Positions 1-9,526 of a DNA stretch of 64,000 nucleotides are shown piece after piece. A program made the position numbers and the translations under genes. This DNA is from Chitinophagales bacterium (GTDB lineage: Bacteria > Bacteroidota > Bacteroidia > Chitinophagales > JADJOU01), in the NCBI GenBank assembly GCA_016787225.1, contig JAEUUY010000014.1, positions 1 to 64,000 of the forward strand. Direction: 5' to 3'. The notes under the pieces are model-generated. The model did not search any database and was not told the origin of the DNA. It was given only the letters and a program-made list of their open reading frames with translations. Each line of letters begins with the position of its first letter. The first letter of the stretch is position 1.

Positions 1-470
1 AAGTGTATGGCTAGTCGTATTGCTCACCGATAGATTGAGGGTAAGGAAACTATCGCAACCTTGAGAGTTTATGAGGGTGTCGAAATATGTACCTGCGGTC
101 GTCAGATTTTGCCCATTGAAGCTATATGGATTGTTGTTGCAAATACTCGCATTGAAGGTGTAACTGCTCGTTGGCTTAACGAATAGATTTAAATACAAGA
201 AACTATCACAACCTTGTGCGTTGATTAAGGTGTCCTTATAGATTCCTGTCGTCGTGCGATTGATTCCATTGAATGGTCTTACTTGATTAGAACATATCGT
301 ATCGAAGATCATTCTGGAAGTGGTGTCTTTGACTAAGAGATTTAATATGATAAAACTGTCGCAACCCTTCACCGTCATTAAAGTATCCCAATAAATACCA
401 GATGTTTGAAGGTTTGTACTCTTAAAATTATAGACTTGTCCTTTACATATGGCTTGATTTAAGGTATCTC
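1..470 (-). repeat. 51-residue (153 bp) tandem protein repeat inside the giant CDS
   Basis: Three successive units are visible, with the shared block GCDSF beginning at 366, 213 and 60 on the minus strand, exactly 153 bp apart. Each unit reads roughly C-x6-F-x8-G-x-Y-x-DTL-x4-GCDSF-x3-NL. The array continues past the left edge. Such cysteine-containing units are common in large Bacteroidota surface proteins. Confidence 0.85.
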
Positions 471-3400
471 TTTTGATGGGATTAACTGAAACAACGATAG
501 TATCATTCAAACTGCACTCTCCAGAGCTATCCGTAACGGTAAGTATATAGGGGTTAATACCAGCTACAATACCTGAAAATAAAGGTCTGGAAATAGTAGA
601 AGAATTTAAATATGTAGATGGATTCCAGGTGTAGTTAATTTTTGATTGACTTATTTTTCCAATAAATGCTTGATTTCCTTGGCATAGAGAAGTATCTGTT
701 CCAGCAGCGTAAGGAGGCAAGGTATCAATAATGACTTTCGTTGTATCACTGGCAGTGCAGCCCTTACTATCTGTTACCCGAAAAATATAGGTATAGTCGC
801 CACCTGCACTAGGATTTAGACTCGGGTTAGCGATGGTAGTATTATTCAGGAGAATACTGGGTGTCCAGCTGTAATTAAATGGTGCTACACCACCTAAATT
901 GGATGTACCAAGTCCTATATTTTTATTCGTAGCTCCTCTGCATGTTCGTAGATAATCTCTTGAGAAAGCCACTAGGTTGCTACTTATTGCATTAACTGTT
1001 ACTGTATCATAATTTCTACAGCCATTGGCAGTGTTCGTAACCGTAAGAAAATAAGTAGTAGAATTCACAGGTTTGGCAATAGGCTGGGCGATATTGGAAA
1101 AATTGAGACCAGAAGTAGGAGACCATGAGTAGGTATAACCAGCTAGGCTAGTTGTGCCGATCTGAACGCTGTCACCAGCACACAAGTAGCGAGAGGTATC
1201 TAATCCCGCATTGACCGTCACCATTGGGTGTATACGCTGGATAAATGTATCATAAATCGAACAGCCCCCTCTATTTATAGTCAAAATATTGGTATCGAGC
1301 AACATTAAAGAGGTACTCGTGTTATTTATTTTTACCAATCTTTTAGCATCCGTAGAACTATTTGACCACAGATAGCCATAGCCATTTAGAGAATCCCTTC
1401 CTATCATAATCGATTCTCCACTACAAGTTAAAGTATCTTTTAATATAGATTTTAACCCATATGGCGTAGCGATCGATGTAAAACTTTGACAACTACATGA
1501 TAAGGAATCCACTAGAACTTTAAGTGAACAAACCTTACCATAAGGAAGGCTCAAACTACCAGCCCTTGTCAATGTTATAGCAGAATCTAAAGTGAAACTC
1601 GGCAATGTAGTCAAGCTATCGGCAAGTCCCATGCCTCCTAATAATCTTAACACTACATTATTCGTCTTTCTACCATAATTCTTTACATTGAAAGAGTAGT
1701 TAACAGTTTCTCCAAATGGTGGATTAGCCACAGAATTTACTACTAAATTAGATAATTCTATACTTGGTCCTAAGAGTTCAATTGTATCAAATTTAAAATC
1801 TTGAATCATTTCTACTTCACATAATCCGCCTGCGCTGCAAGACGCTGTAAGACTAAATTTTTCGAAAACTGAAATTCTTATTTGCTCCTTTTTGTTACAG
1901 GAAATCTTCTTGTCAGGTAGAATTCTCATTTTAATTTTAATAGAATCTCCAAACACAAGGGTGCTATCCATTTGCCATTCAGCAATTCTGGTTGACCCCT
2001 TTATATATACTTGTGGTATGCTATCAACTAACTTGTTTGAATTTTGAATAATTACATTATTCGTATCGCATTGAATCGTTCTAGGTAATTCAATCTGAAT
2101 GTATTGGTTGCGATTAGATTTTGATCCACTGGTGTGTTTTATTTTAAATTCGACATAGCCAGAATCAATGCAAACATTAAATCCCTTTACTCCTTGTTCT
2201 AAAAGCAACATGGTATTAGTAGGTGCAGCAGGAAGCCCATTGACTTTTAATTGATTCGTAGCAAATCCTAAATCTTTAACAATAGTTCCACACGCTTGAA
2301 GAGCTTCTACTTTAAATAAAATTTGTGCTCCAGTTCTAAATGGACAGTTCGTCAAGAATTTCATTTTGAACATAGCCTTGCTGCTATCTCCTGCAAAATT
2401 TCTATTTAACAAAACTCCGTTTTTAAATTTTGAACTTAAATTAAAATGATAACTATTACTAACGACCGTAGGCGTGACATTCAATTTTTGATATGGAGCC
2501 GCCAAAGGCCAACGAATCATTGATGAATCTGCTATTAAATTTAGGGTGCTGAATAAAGGAATCTCTGCGATTAAATTAATCGCACTTAAATTTACATCTC
2601 CTAAATTAGATAATATATACTCAACCTCTATGGTATCACAAATATTGAAATTGCCACTCGTTGGTTTTAAGCTATGTCCATCTAGTTGGATATGACCTTG
2701 AACTACTTGAATCGGCAACAACGCAAAATTTTCTCGCAAATTGCATGAATAATTATTAGGAGCTGTCAAATAACCTAATTCCGGATTGACAGGATAATTG
2801 GCACAATTATATCCTTCTCGCAAAGCTATAGTATCATTATTGCAACCATTTACTTTAGCGAAAATTTTAAATTGCCTAGAAGAATTTGCTGGAAGGTTGC
2901 CAATTTTTGCCCATTTATGTTCGTTTACACCTACAGAATATGTCAAAATTGGAATATCTAAATTCGTTGCTAAATCTAATACTCTAACTACTGCAGTCGT
3001 TTTCGCCCTGAAATCTAACCAAGTGAGAGGCATAGCAGTAGTGCTGCCATTACCTATAGTTACCGTCCATTCTACAGTATCCTTCTGTGCTATATTTGCA
3101 CTCGATGGATTGACGGATAGACTATGATTTGGACTAGAAGCAGCTGCAGAATATGAATTCCAAGTACCGATAACTCCACCTGCTATTAAAGTGCTATCAA
3201 AAAGTCTTGGCATTTGTCTATTATGCCAATATATACCTCTTGCTCTAATCAAATTTGGCATGAATGAGCCTACAGTATTATTATTCGATTGATAAGGTAT
3301 ATTTAAAGGCAAAGCACACGTAGGACGAAAATACAAGCCAATATTAAAATGATGATAATCATCAGAAGTAAACGTTGGTGTAAATTTTGGATATATGCTA

Positions 3401-6400
3401 TCCATTCTAAATACTACACGATTAGTATACCTTTCTATCAATCGCTGATTTTGAGGCAAACTTGTTTGAGCAAATCCTATATTTCTCGCAAAATAATTAG
3501 AATCTATAAAGTTAGATAAACCTGCAGGATTTCTATTGAATGAAACGAATGAATTGACATAAGGACCTATAATTGAATCCACATAAATAGGATTATAGAT
3601 AAAACTCATAGTATCCATCAGTCTATTCGAAAATCTAGTCTCATATGGAAAATAGTCTGGCGTAGGTAATTGCCAATAATACCATCGAAAAAGATGCAAG
3701 CCTGTAAGGTCACAAGCGCTTACTAATGAGGCATTTGGAGTATAATCTATTGTTGGTATCCCATGGTATAGCTGTACAACTTTTAATGGTCTTCCCCAGA
3801 TATCACAGTCAAGATTTACTTGAGTAGAAACTGATTTCAATTCGCCTAATGGATTTAACTCTCGCTGCGTATTGAGATAAGGTTCTTTTTGGGTATTATG
3901 AGTAAGCACACCATTTAAGTCCAAGATAAAAGAATCTGGTTGATAAGCACTTGAACCTACTGAACCCCCTAACATAAAATTAGTGTTTCCTGCAGCTCGC
4001 ACGCTATCTACAAATGCACCCAAATTTATAACTATGTCTCCGTTGCCTGTTGAAGGTCTTACATAGTTTGCATTTCTTATCAAAAAAGTATAATTGGAAC
4101 CAGAGCTCACGTCGAAAATCTTAATGGTGGAATTGGATAAAAGATTGATGGTATCTAAATTGTCATATAAATTTTTAAAATGCAAATAAGCAAGACCGGA
4201 ATTATAGGCAGTATCCTGCACATATCCCCGCATGGTGTATTTTACAGTATCATATGGGATAGTTTGTCCATAGTCTATACTATCTATAAATGGATGAATA
4301 CTAGATATTTTCACCCTTCTATAATCTGGTAAAAAACCAATAGTTTGTCTTTTTACTTGAAAGTCCCTAATATTAAAACCTTTTTTACTTCCTGGACAAT
4401 GTTTGCGAATTGGTGTAGCGTCTTTCATCAAAAACTCATCATAACAATTAGCTCCGGAAGACTTCCATTGTAGGTAAAATAAAGACCTTATTGAGTCCTG
4501 CACCAACGGTATAGTAGAATAGGCATCAGCACAAGGATTAGATAAGGTAGCGCAATCCATTGTTACCTTAAAAGGTAAAGTATGCAGTGTGTTGTTTTCT
4601 GACGTACTATTATTAAAGACAAATAACACAGTATCATAATCTCCTACTCCATCAATTTCTACCTGCTGTGCAGCATTCAACCAATGGCCACCAGGATTAT
4701 TAATTTGTGAAATCGTTGGTGTTTGTGTATGCATTTTCCCAACCGAACCAGGAACATAATTTAGTCCAGGAGGAAGTATCGTTTTTATAATTATTTTTTG
4801 AGTATCAGCAAAACCATAGGGCAAACTAAATTGATTCCAAAACTTTACAAACATTGTATGCTGAGCTCCGCCGCTATAAAAATCCTCAACTCCACCCACT
4901 TCAAAAGAATTAAAGTGCTGATAATTGTAAAGGAAATTATATTGAGTCCGTGGCAATACATTTTGTTTGCACATATTTCTATAATAAATAGATGTATGCG
5001 TTTGTTGATAATCAAATACTGGTCTATTTTCATCTAACTCCCAATTTTCAGAATTAGTAAAAGAGCTGTATTTTCTTCCATTCATTCTATAAAAAACTTG
5101 TACCTGCACAGTATCACCTTCAGCGAGATCATCAACCTCTCCATCGCCATCCAAATCTTTAAGACCATTGGCAGTAGAAGCAGTATAGGTAGTTGGTGTC
5201 AGTTTAATTACTTTTTTTACCTTACCGTAATTTACTGTATCTGGATGAAAAATAGTTCCACTGGAATTGCTGAAGGTATCCTTTAAAGAAACTTTAACTC
5301 CATTGATTTTTATGGAATCTATTTCATACTGAAATGTACCATCATTGTTTTTTGTGAAGCCATTAAGGGCATTAGTAGCTGCAAATGGCCAAACTGTTGA
5401 TGATTGGAAAATATCTAAATCATATAATGTCCCTACACCAGAAATGCCCCCACCATTAGATGTATTTTTATAGGTAGTCCTCACTTCAAAAGGTTTGCAG
5501 AAACTGAATCTATTATTGCTTCCCAGTAAATTGCTAAAACCATTCCCAGAATAAAAATTCAAAACAGTTAAGGCATAACTAACAACCTTCGCCTCGCCAA
5601 TAGCGTTAAGATCCGTACTTTTGGCGCAAAATTGATTCGAAGGAACAAAACAACTATAAGTCGCATAATACTTTAAGCCTAAATTGGAAGGAAGTGAGGT
5701 ATTACAACTTATCACTTTCATGGTATCATAAAAATTAAAGTTTTCTCCAAACTCCAGAATCGTATCTCCATCACCAACTGCTGTAAAATCAGATCCCCTG
5801 AAGGTATATGTAAATGTATCGTTATTACTAGACTGAGTATAGGTTCCTCGATTCAATCCTATAAGTTTGTAATGTTTATTTGAGTTGATGACACTAACCT
5901 TTATAGTCGTTAGACCCACTACTGAGTTTGTAGATTGTAGATTAAACCCTCTAACCACATTTTTTTCTGTAGTTAAGTTTTGCAAAAAGCCTGCAGGAGT
6001 CTGATTAGCGATAGATGTGTTAGATATTCCTGTTAAAGTAACCGCAGGGAATACTACATTTATAATGCTTGTATTGATAGTTGCAAGTAAAGCATTGGTG
6101 CTACTTCTAAGAACATTAGAAATAGCTGTAGATGTTGAAAAACAGCCTGGTTGAATAAAGTATTTTATTTTGACGGTATTACCAGGCGCTATGCTAGCTA
6201 TTGTAAATTCTGGATTCGCATGACTGCTATTGGTTATAGTCACTCCACCCGTAGATACCAAGCCAGTGTAATTAAATCCATTGAGTGAGGGAACAAGTTT
6301 AACATTGGTCAGTGTTGCCAGAGTCGAGTTGGTAACATTTACTACAATGGTGTCAACATTCAGACAGGTGCCTAGAGACGTTGGCTGATAGGCAACGGAT

Positions 6401-6471
6401 AACGTCTGCCCATTAACAATCCAAAGATTGAAAGTTAAAATGAAAAAAAGTAGCCCTTTCATTCTTGACAT
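1..6471 (-). CDS. Giant secreted repeat protein, 3' end outside window
   Basis: One open frame runs from an ATG at 6471 to the left edge without a stop, giving at least 2157 residues; a second ATG at 6462 is an alternative start. The N-terminus is a signal peptide (a KGLLFFILTFNLW core). The body is Thr/Ser/Asn-rich beta-type sequence. It has DUF11-like stretches (near residue 1270, EVEYILSNLGDVNLSAINL), a calcium-loop-like DLDGDGEVDD near 439, and PKD/SprB-like units from about 1780 onward (YSWSPTSGL, TVTDSSGECS). The last 155 or so residues are near-identical-length tandem repeats. The end of the protein, where a CHU_C or other T9SS tail would be expected, is not visible. It lies 92 bp downstream of porD on the same strand. 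A surface adhesin or gliding-related role is inferred from family resemblance only. Confidence 0.9.
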   Translation of the reverse strand, partial: MSRMKGLLFFILTFNLWIVNGQTLSVAYQPTSLGTCLNVDTIVVNVTNSTLATLTNVKLVPSLNGFNYTGLVSTGGVTITNSSHANPEFTIASIAPGNTVKIKYFIQPGCFSTSTAISNVLRSSTNALLATINTSIINVVFPAVTLTGISNTSIANQTPAGFLQNLTTEKNVVRGFNLQSTNSVVGLTTIKVSVINSNKHYKLIGLNRGTYTQSSNNDTFTYTFRGSDFTAVGDGDTILEFGENFNFYDTMKVISCNTSLPSNLGLKYYATYSCFVPSNQFCAKSTDLNAIGEAKVVSYALTVLNFYSGNGFSNLLGSNNRFSFCKPFEVRTTYKNTSNGGGISGVGTLYDLDIFQSSTVWPFAATNALNGFTKNNDGTFQYEIDSIKINGVKVSLKDTFSNSSGTIFHPDTVNYGKVKKVIKLTPTTYTASTANGLKDLDGDGEVDDLAEGDTVQVQVFYRMNGRKYSSFTNSENWELDENRPVFDYQQTHTSIYYRNMCKQNVLPRTQYNFLYNYQHFNSFEVGGVEDFYSGGAQHTMFVKFWNQFSLPYGFADTQKIIIKTILPPGLNYVPGSVGKMHTQTPTISQINNPGGHWLNAAQQVEIDGVGDYDTVLFVFNNSTSENNTLHTLPFKVTMDCATLSNPCADAYSTIPLVQDSIRSLFYLQWKSSGANCYDEFLMKDATPIRKHCPGSKKGFNIRDFQVKRQTIGFLPDYRRVKISSIHPFIDSIDYGQTIPYDTVKYTMRGYVQDTAYNSGLAYLHFKNLYDNLDTINLLSNSTIKIFDVSSGSNYTFLIRNANYVRPSTGNGDIVINLGAFVDSVRAAGNTNFMLGGSVGSSAYQPDSFILDLNGVLTHNTQKEPYLNTQRELNPLGELKSVSTQVNLDCDIWGRPLKVVQLYHGIPTIDYTPNASLVSACDLTGLHLFRWYYWQLPTPDYFPYETRFSNRLMDTMSFIYNPIYVDSIIGPYVNSFVSFNRNPAGLSNFIDSNYFARNIGFAQTSLPQNQRLIERYTNRVVFRMDSIYPKFTPTFTSDDYHHFNIGLYFRPTCALPLNIPYQSNNNTVGSFMPNLIRARGIYWHNRQMPRLFDSTLIAGGVIGTWNSYSAAASSPNHSLSVNPSSANIAQKDTVEWTVTIGNGSTTAMPLTWLDFRAKTTAVVRVLDLATNLDIPILTYSVGVNEHKWAKIGNLPANSSRQFKIFAKVNGCNNDTIALREGYNCANYPVNPELGYLTAPNNYSCNLRENFALLPIQVVQGHIQLDGHSLKPTSGNFNICDTIEVEYILSNLGDVNLSAINLIAEIPLFSTLNLIADSSMIRWPLAAPYQKLNVTPTVVSNSYHFNLSSKFKNGVLLNRNFAGDSSKAMFKMKFLTNCPFRTGAQILFKVEALQACGTIVKDLGFATNQLKVNGLPAAPTNTMLLLEQGVKGFNVCIDSGYVEFKIKHTSGSKSNRNQYIQIELPRTIQCDTNNVIIQNSNKLVDSIPQVYIKGSTRIAEWQMDSTLVFGDSIKIKMRILPDKKISCNKKEQIRISVFEKFSLTASCSAGGLCEVEMIQDFKFDTIELLGPSIELSNLVVNSVANPPFGETVNYSFNVKNYGRKTNNVVLRLLGGMGLADSLTTLPSFTLDSAITLTRAGSLSLPYGKVCSLKVLVDSLSCSCQSFTSIATPYGLKSILKDTLTCSGESIMIGRDSLNGYGYLWSNSSTDAKRLVKINNTSTSLMLLDTNILTINRGGCSIYDTFIQRIHPMVTVNAGLDTSRYLCAGDSVQIGTTSLAGYTYSWSPTSGLNFSNIAQPIAKPVNSTTYFLTVTNTANGCRNYDTVTVNAISSNLVAFSRDYLRTCRGATNKNIGLGTSNLGGVAPFNYSWTPSILLNNTTIANPSLNPSAGGDYTYIFRVTDSKGCTASDTTKVIIDTLPPYAAGTDTSLCQGNQAFIGKISQSKINYTWNPSTYLNSSTISRPLFSGIVAGINPYILTVTDSSGECSLNDTIVVSVNPIKRDTLNQAICKGQVYNFKSTNLQTSGIYWDTLMTVKGCDSFIILNLLVKDTTSRMIFDTICSNQVRPFNGINRTTTGIYKDTLINAQGCDSFLYLNLFVKPTSSYTFNASICNNNPYSFNGQNLTTAGTYFDTLINSQGCDSFLTLNLSVSNTTSHTL

Positions 6472-6535
6472 AGACACAGCCTTACAAGCCTCTTGCCCGT
6501 TTAACCTGCAAGTTTACGAATATTTAAAGGAATAT

Positions 6536-6550
6536 GTCTGAAATTCAGAC
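6536..6550. repeat. 15-bp perfect palindrome between porD and the giant gene
   Basis: GTCTGAAATTCAGAC is a 7-bp inverted repeat around one base. It lies 13 bp beyond the porD stop and 65 bp before the giant-gene start. There is no T-run after it, so it is a weak terminator candidate; it could equally be a protein site. Confidence 0.35.
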
Positions 6551-6563
6551 AAGTTATATAACA

Positions 6564-7484
6564 TTATAACCCTAAACCCTGATTGATTTTACCGCTAATA
6601 TTAGGCTCGATTCCGGAGACCATTTCGGCTATTTTTTTCTTACGAATCACAGATTCTTTAGCGAAAAGATTGGCGATTTCATCGGCTTTGGTTAAAACAA
6701 AATGTTTATGGATATAGTGTTTCGAAGGAAGGTCGTAGATATCTTTTAGACTTAATTCTATATTGTCTAAGGCTTGTTTGGCATTGCTCTCCAGCAAATC
6801 TATACCATCTATATGATATTTGTATACCGCATTGCGAAATTTATCATTAGAGTTTCCTATCATAGCGAGAATAATGCCTACACGTGTCTGCTGCCCCGAT
6901 ATATCCATAGCCTGGCTCGCTTGCCAGCCTTTAGCGGGTGTGCCTGCCACGTTCAAGTTAGCAGGCACCATGTTGCAGATATTATTACATTTTTCTAGCA
7001 AGGCTTGACCCCCCTTATTTGAAAAAGTCTCATTCTCTGTAGCTATAATATAATAGGCATAAAATGCTAATGTTGCCGAAAGATTGCTAATAAAATTATT
7101 GTCAGCATAATCTATAGGTTGATTTTCGATATATTCAAAAGGTATAGCAGGATCTTTATGCCTGAGCAGCGGTGAGGTATAGGTACTGTTAAAAACTGGC
7201 CGCTCTGACTGAATAGTGAATTCGGCAGTAAAAGCATTCTCCTTGCCGGCATCTGTGATATTGATGGTCAAATAGCAACTTATTTTCTGATGTGCTGCAT
7301 AGTTTTCATCTGTCCATTTACGAAGATTCATAAACTCTGAAATACTTTTTTCCATATTGGTAAATACAGCTTTGTTTATCGAGGTTGTATTCGCATTCAA
7401 GATAACCTGTACCCTGCAGTTTAATTCTTGAGCAATGCTACTCAGGCTACATAGTGAAAGAATACAACTTATGAAAAATTTCAT
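6564..7484 (-). CDS. porD: Type IX secretion protein PorD (DUF4835 family)
   Basis: This 306-residue protein has a signal peptide (MKFFISCILSLCSLSSIAQ) and the order of conserved segments typical of DUF4835: an N-terminal LNCRVQVI, a central IENQPIDYADNNFISNL, and an AFYAYYIIA segment. The family is annotated as PorD, a periplasmic component linked to T9SS and gliding. The placement next to a coaB gene is a recurrent Bacteroidota arrangement. It starts 6 bp after the coaB stop, so the two are probably co-transcribed. The large secreted protein just downstream is a plausible T9SS substrate (inference). Confidence 0.8.
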   Translation of the reverse strand: MKFFISCILSLCSLSSIAQELNCRVQVILNANTTSINKAVFTNMEKSISEFMNLRKWTDENYAAHQKISCYLTINITDAGKENAFTAEFTIQSERPVFNSTYTSPLLRHKDPAIPFEYIENQPIDYADNNFISNLSATLAFYAYYIIATENETFSNKGGQALLEKCNNICNMVPANLNVAGTPAKGWQASQAMDISGQQTRVGIILAMIGNSNDKFRNAVYKYHIDGIDLLESNAKQALDNIELSLKDIYDLPSKHYIHKHFVLTKADEIANLFAKESVIRKKKIAEMVSGIEPNISGKINQGLGL

Positions 7485-7490
7485 GGCTAA

Positions 7491-8144
7491 CTATAACTTC
7501 GCTTCTAAATAATTTACAATATCCACTGCAACCTCTTGTTTGCTTTTTAACTCAAAACTAGTGATTTTATTTTCTTTGTCAATACAGGTAATTTTATTCG
7601 TATCATGTTGAAAGCCCGCACCTTTATCATTCAAAGTGTTTAATACAATGAGGTCTAGGTTCTTTTTTACAATCTTCTTTTTTGCATTTTCTATTTCGTC
7701 ATTGGTTTCTAATGCAAAACCTACTAAAAATTGATTTACTTCTTTAATCTGTCCTATCGAATGAAGAATATCTTTGGTTTTAACCAATTCTAACGTCAAT
7801 TCACTAGTATTCTTTTTTATTTTATGTTCAGATACTTCTTTAGGTTTATAATCAGCCACCGCTGCAGCGAAAATCCCAATAGTGCAATTCGTCCATTCAT
7901 TGTGCACTGCTTTATACATTTCGTCACTCGATTCCACTCGCACGATTTTTCGAACCTTTTCCGAAACCGGGATAGTAGATGGTCCAAGTACTAATATGAC
8001 ATCCGCTCCTCTTATCGCTAACTCTTCGGCTATCGCTATTCCCATTTTACCACTGGATCTATTTCCAATAAACCGCACAGGGTCAATAGCTTCATAGGTA
8101 GGTCCTGCAGTAACTAGACAGCGGACAGCATTCAAAGAACTCAA
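7491..8144 (-). CDS. coaB: Phosphopantothenate-cysteine ligase, CoaB domain only
   Basis: The 217 residues match only the CoaB half of CoaBC, which joins cysteine to phosphopantothenate in coenzyme A synthesis. Motifs include VTAGPTYEAIDPVRFIGNRS at the N-terminus, AAAVADYKP, the KTKDIL lysine region and VGFALET. The usual N-terminal flavoprotein CoaC decarboxylase (about 180 residues) is absent. There is no room for it, because the upstream glycosyltransferase gene ends 2 bp before this start. There is no ATG: the frame upstream is closed within about 20 bp, so translation must start at a TTG (8144, or 8135). CoaC must be encoded elsewhere if CoA is made this way. Confidence 0.88.
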   Translation of the reverse strand: MSSLNAVRCLVTAGPTYEAIDPVRFIGNRSSGKMGIAIAEELAIRGADVILVLGPSTIPVSEKVRKIVRVESSDEMYKAVHNEWTNCTIGIFAAAVADYKPKEVSEHKIKKNTSELTLELVKTKDILHSIGQIKEVNQFLVGFALETNDEIENAKKKIVKKNLDLIVLNTLNDKGAGFQHDTNKITCIDKENKITSFELKSKQEVAVDIVNYLEAKL

Positions 8145-8146
8145 TC

Positions 8147-9094
8147 CTAAATTGTTTTTTCTATTAAATAATGATTTCTATCTGCCGAAGACCTCGAAAC
8201 TAACTCTCCTAAAAATCCCGCTAAAAACATCTGCGAGCCTATAATCATCAATGTCAAAGCAAAGTAAAAAAATGGGCTATTGGTTACCAAGGGAGCTGTA
8301 TGGCCATTGGCTAATGCCAAATATTTCTCGAAACCAAGATATCCAGCCATAAGTAATCCAATGAAAAACATAAGTACACCAATGGTGCCAAAAAAATGCA
8401 TTGGACTTTTTGAAAATCTAGAAACAAACGTAATAGACATCAAATCAAGAAATCCAAAGATGAATCGTTCCAAACCAAACTTAGTAACCCCATACTTGCG
8501 TGCTTGATGTTGTACTACTTTTTCTTTGATTTTGACAAACCCAGCACGCTTAGCCATAATGGGAATATAGCGATGCATTTCACCATAGACCTCTATAGAC
8601 TTTATCACCTTGCTATTATAGGCCTTCAATCCACAATTAAAATCATGCAAATAAACTCCACTCATCTTCCTTGCTGCCCAGTTATATAACTTTGTAGGAA
8701 TAGTTTTAGATAGCGGGTCATGTCTTTTTTGTTTCCAACCACTCACTAAATCCAATTTATCTTCCGTTATCATACGATACAATTCCGGAATTTCATCAGG
8801 ACTATCTTGTAAGTCGGCATCCATCGTGATAACTACCTTTCCTTTAGCTGCCGCAAATCCTTGATGCAGGGCTGCACTTTTCCCATAATTTCTCTGAAAT
8901 TTGATGCCTCGCACGAAACCGTATTCAGCAGATAATTTTTCTATGACTTCCCATGAATTATCCTTGCTACCGTCATCCACGAGTATTGCTTCGTATTGAA
9001 TACTCATTTTATCTGCAACAGACTTTATCCAAGAAATTAATTCCGGTAAACTTTCGTCTTCGTTATATAAAGGTATGACTACTGATAAATCCAT
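8147..9094 (-). CDS. GT2 glycosyltransferase (GtrB/DPM1-like)
   Basis: The 315-residue protein has a GT-A domain at residues 1-220: VVIPLYNEDESLPEL at the N-terminus, VDDGSKDNSW, the metal-binding MDADLQDSP, and NCGLKAY. Two hydrophobic segments follow near 230-255 and 275-300. This is the usual layout of polyprenyl-phosphate sugar transferases acting at the inner membrane. Its ATG overlaps the stop of the DUF4199 gene upstream (TAATG), and it is followed by coaB after 2 bp, so it sits inside an operon. The exact sugar cannot be told from the sequence. Confidence 0.88.
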   Translation of the reverse strand: MDLSVVIPLYNEDESLPELISWIKSVADKMSIQYEAILVDDGSKDNSWEVIEKLSAEYGFVRGIKFQRNYGKSAALHQGFAAAKGKVVITMDADLQDSPDEIPELYRMITEDKLDLVSGWKQKRHDPLSKTIPTKLYNWAARKMSGVYLHDFNCGLKAYNSKVIKSIEVYGEMHRYIPIMAKRAGFVKIKEKVVQHQARKYGVTKFGLERFIFGFLDLMSITFVSRFSKSPMHFFGTIGVLMFFIGLLMAGYLGFEKYLALANGHTAPLVTNSPFFYFALTLMIIGSQMFLAGFLGELVSRSSADRNHYLIEKTI

Positions 9095-9498
9095 TATTTT
9101 TTATTATGAAATAAGCCACTCGTTATCACACCAAAGATAGCACTAAAAACAGAAAAGGCTATGATATAGATATTAAAATATAATAAATAGTGTTTCCAGT
9201 TATTTAACTCAGGAAAAAACCCAGGCTTTATGTATAGCTGAATCAATAACACAGATATATAATAAAATATTCCCTGCATCATACCAGCCTGTATGGAAGC
9301 TTTGAAGCCTTCTGACCAGCTAATAGAATACCCATTAGCTCTCTTAGTAAATAAAACAGCAAACATAGAATTGAAAAACAATAGCCCCGATATTAAAATG
9401 ATTCCAGGAGTTTTTTCCGGCAAGGGCATAACCAAGGCAATATTAATACCAACAGTTAATAACCCAAAAACTATACCTACAATGAGAGAGGGTTTCAT
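9094..9498 (-). CDS. DUF4199 membrane protein
   Basis: This is a 134-residue, four-helix integral membrane protein. Hydrophobic segments lie near 5-25, 32-50, 70-90 and 103-125, with the conserved GYSISWSEGFKAS segment between the second and third. It matches the DUF4199 family, which has no established function and often stands next to a GT2 glycosyltransferase gene in Bacteroidota, as here. Translation is probably coupled to the glycosyltransferase through the one-base stop/start overlap. Confidence 0.75.
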   Translation of the reverse strand: MKPSLIVGIVFGLLTVGINIALVMPLPEKTPGIILISGLLFFNSMFAVLFTKRANGYSISWSEGFKASIQAGMMQGIFYYISVLLIQLYIKPGFFPELNNWKHYLLYFNIYIIAFSVFSAIFGVITSGLFHNKK

Positions 9499-9526
9499 TT
9501 ATGTCTTATTAGGATTATGCTATAAT

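Noticed and set aside
2798-5286. Several plus-strand frames of 60-110 codons
   Set aside because: They lie in other frames of the giant minus-strand gene, lack recognisable domains and have coding texture that fits only the minus frame.
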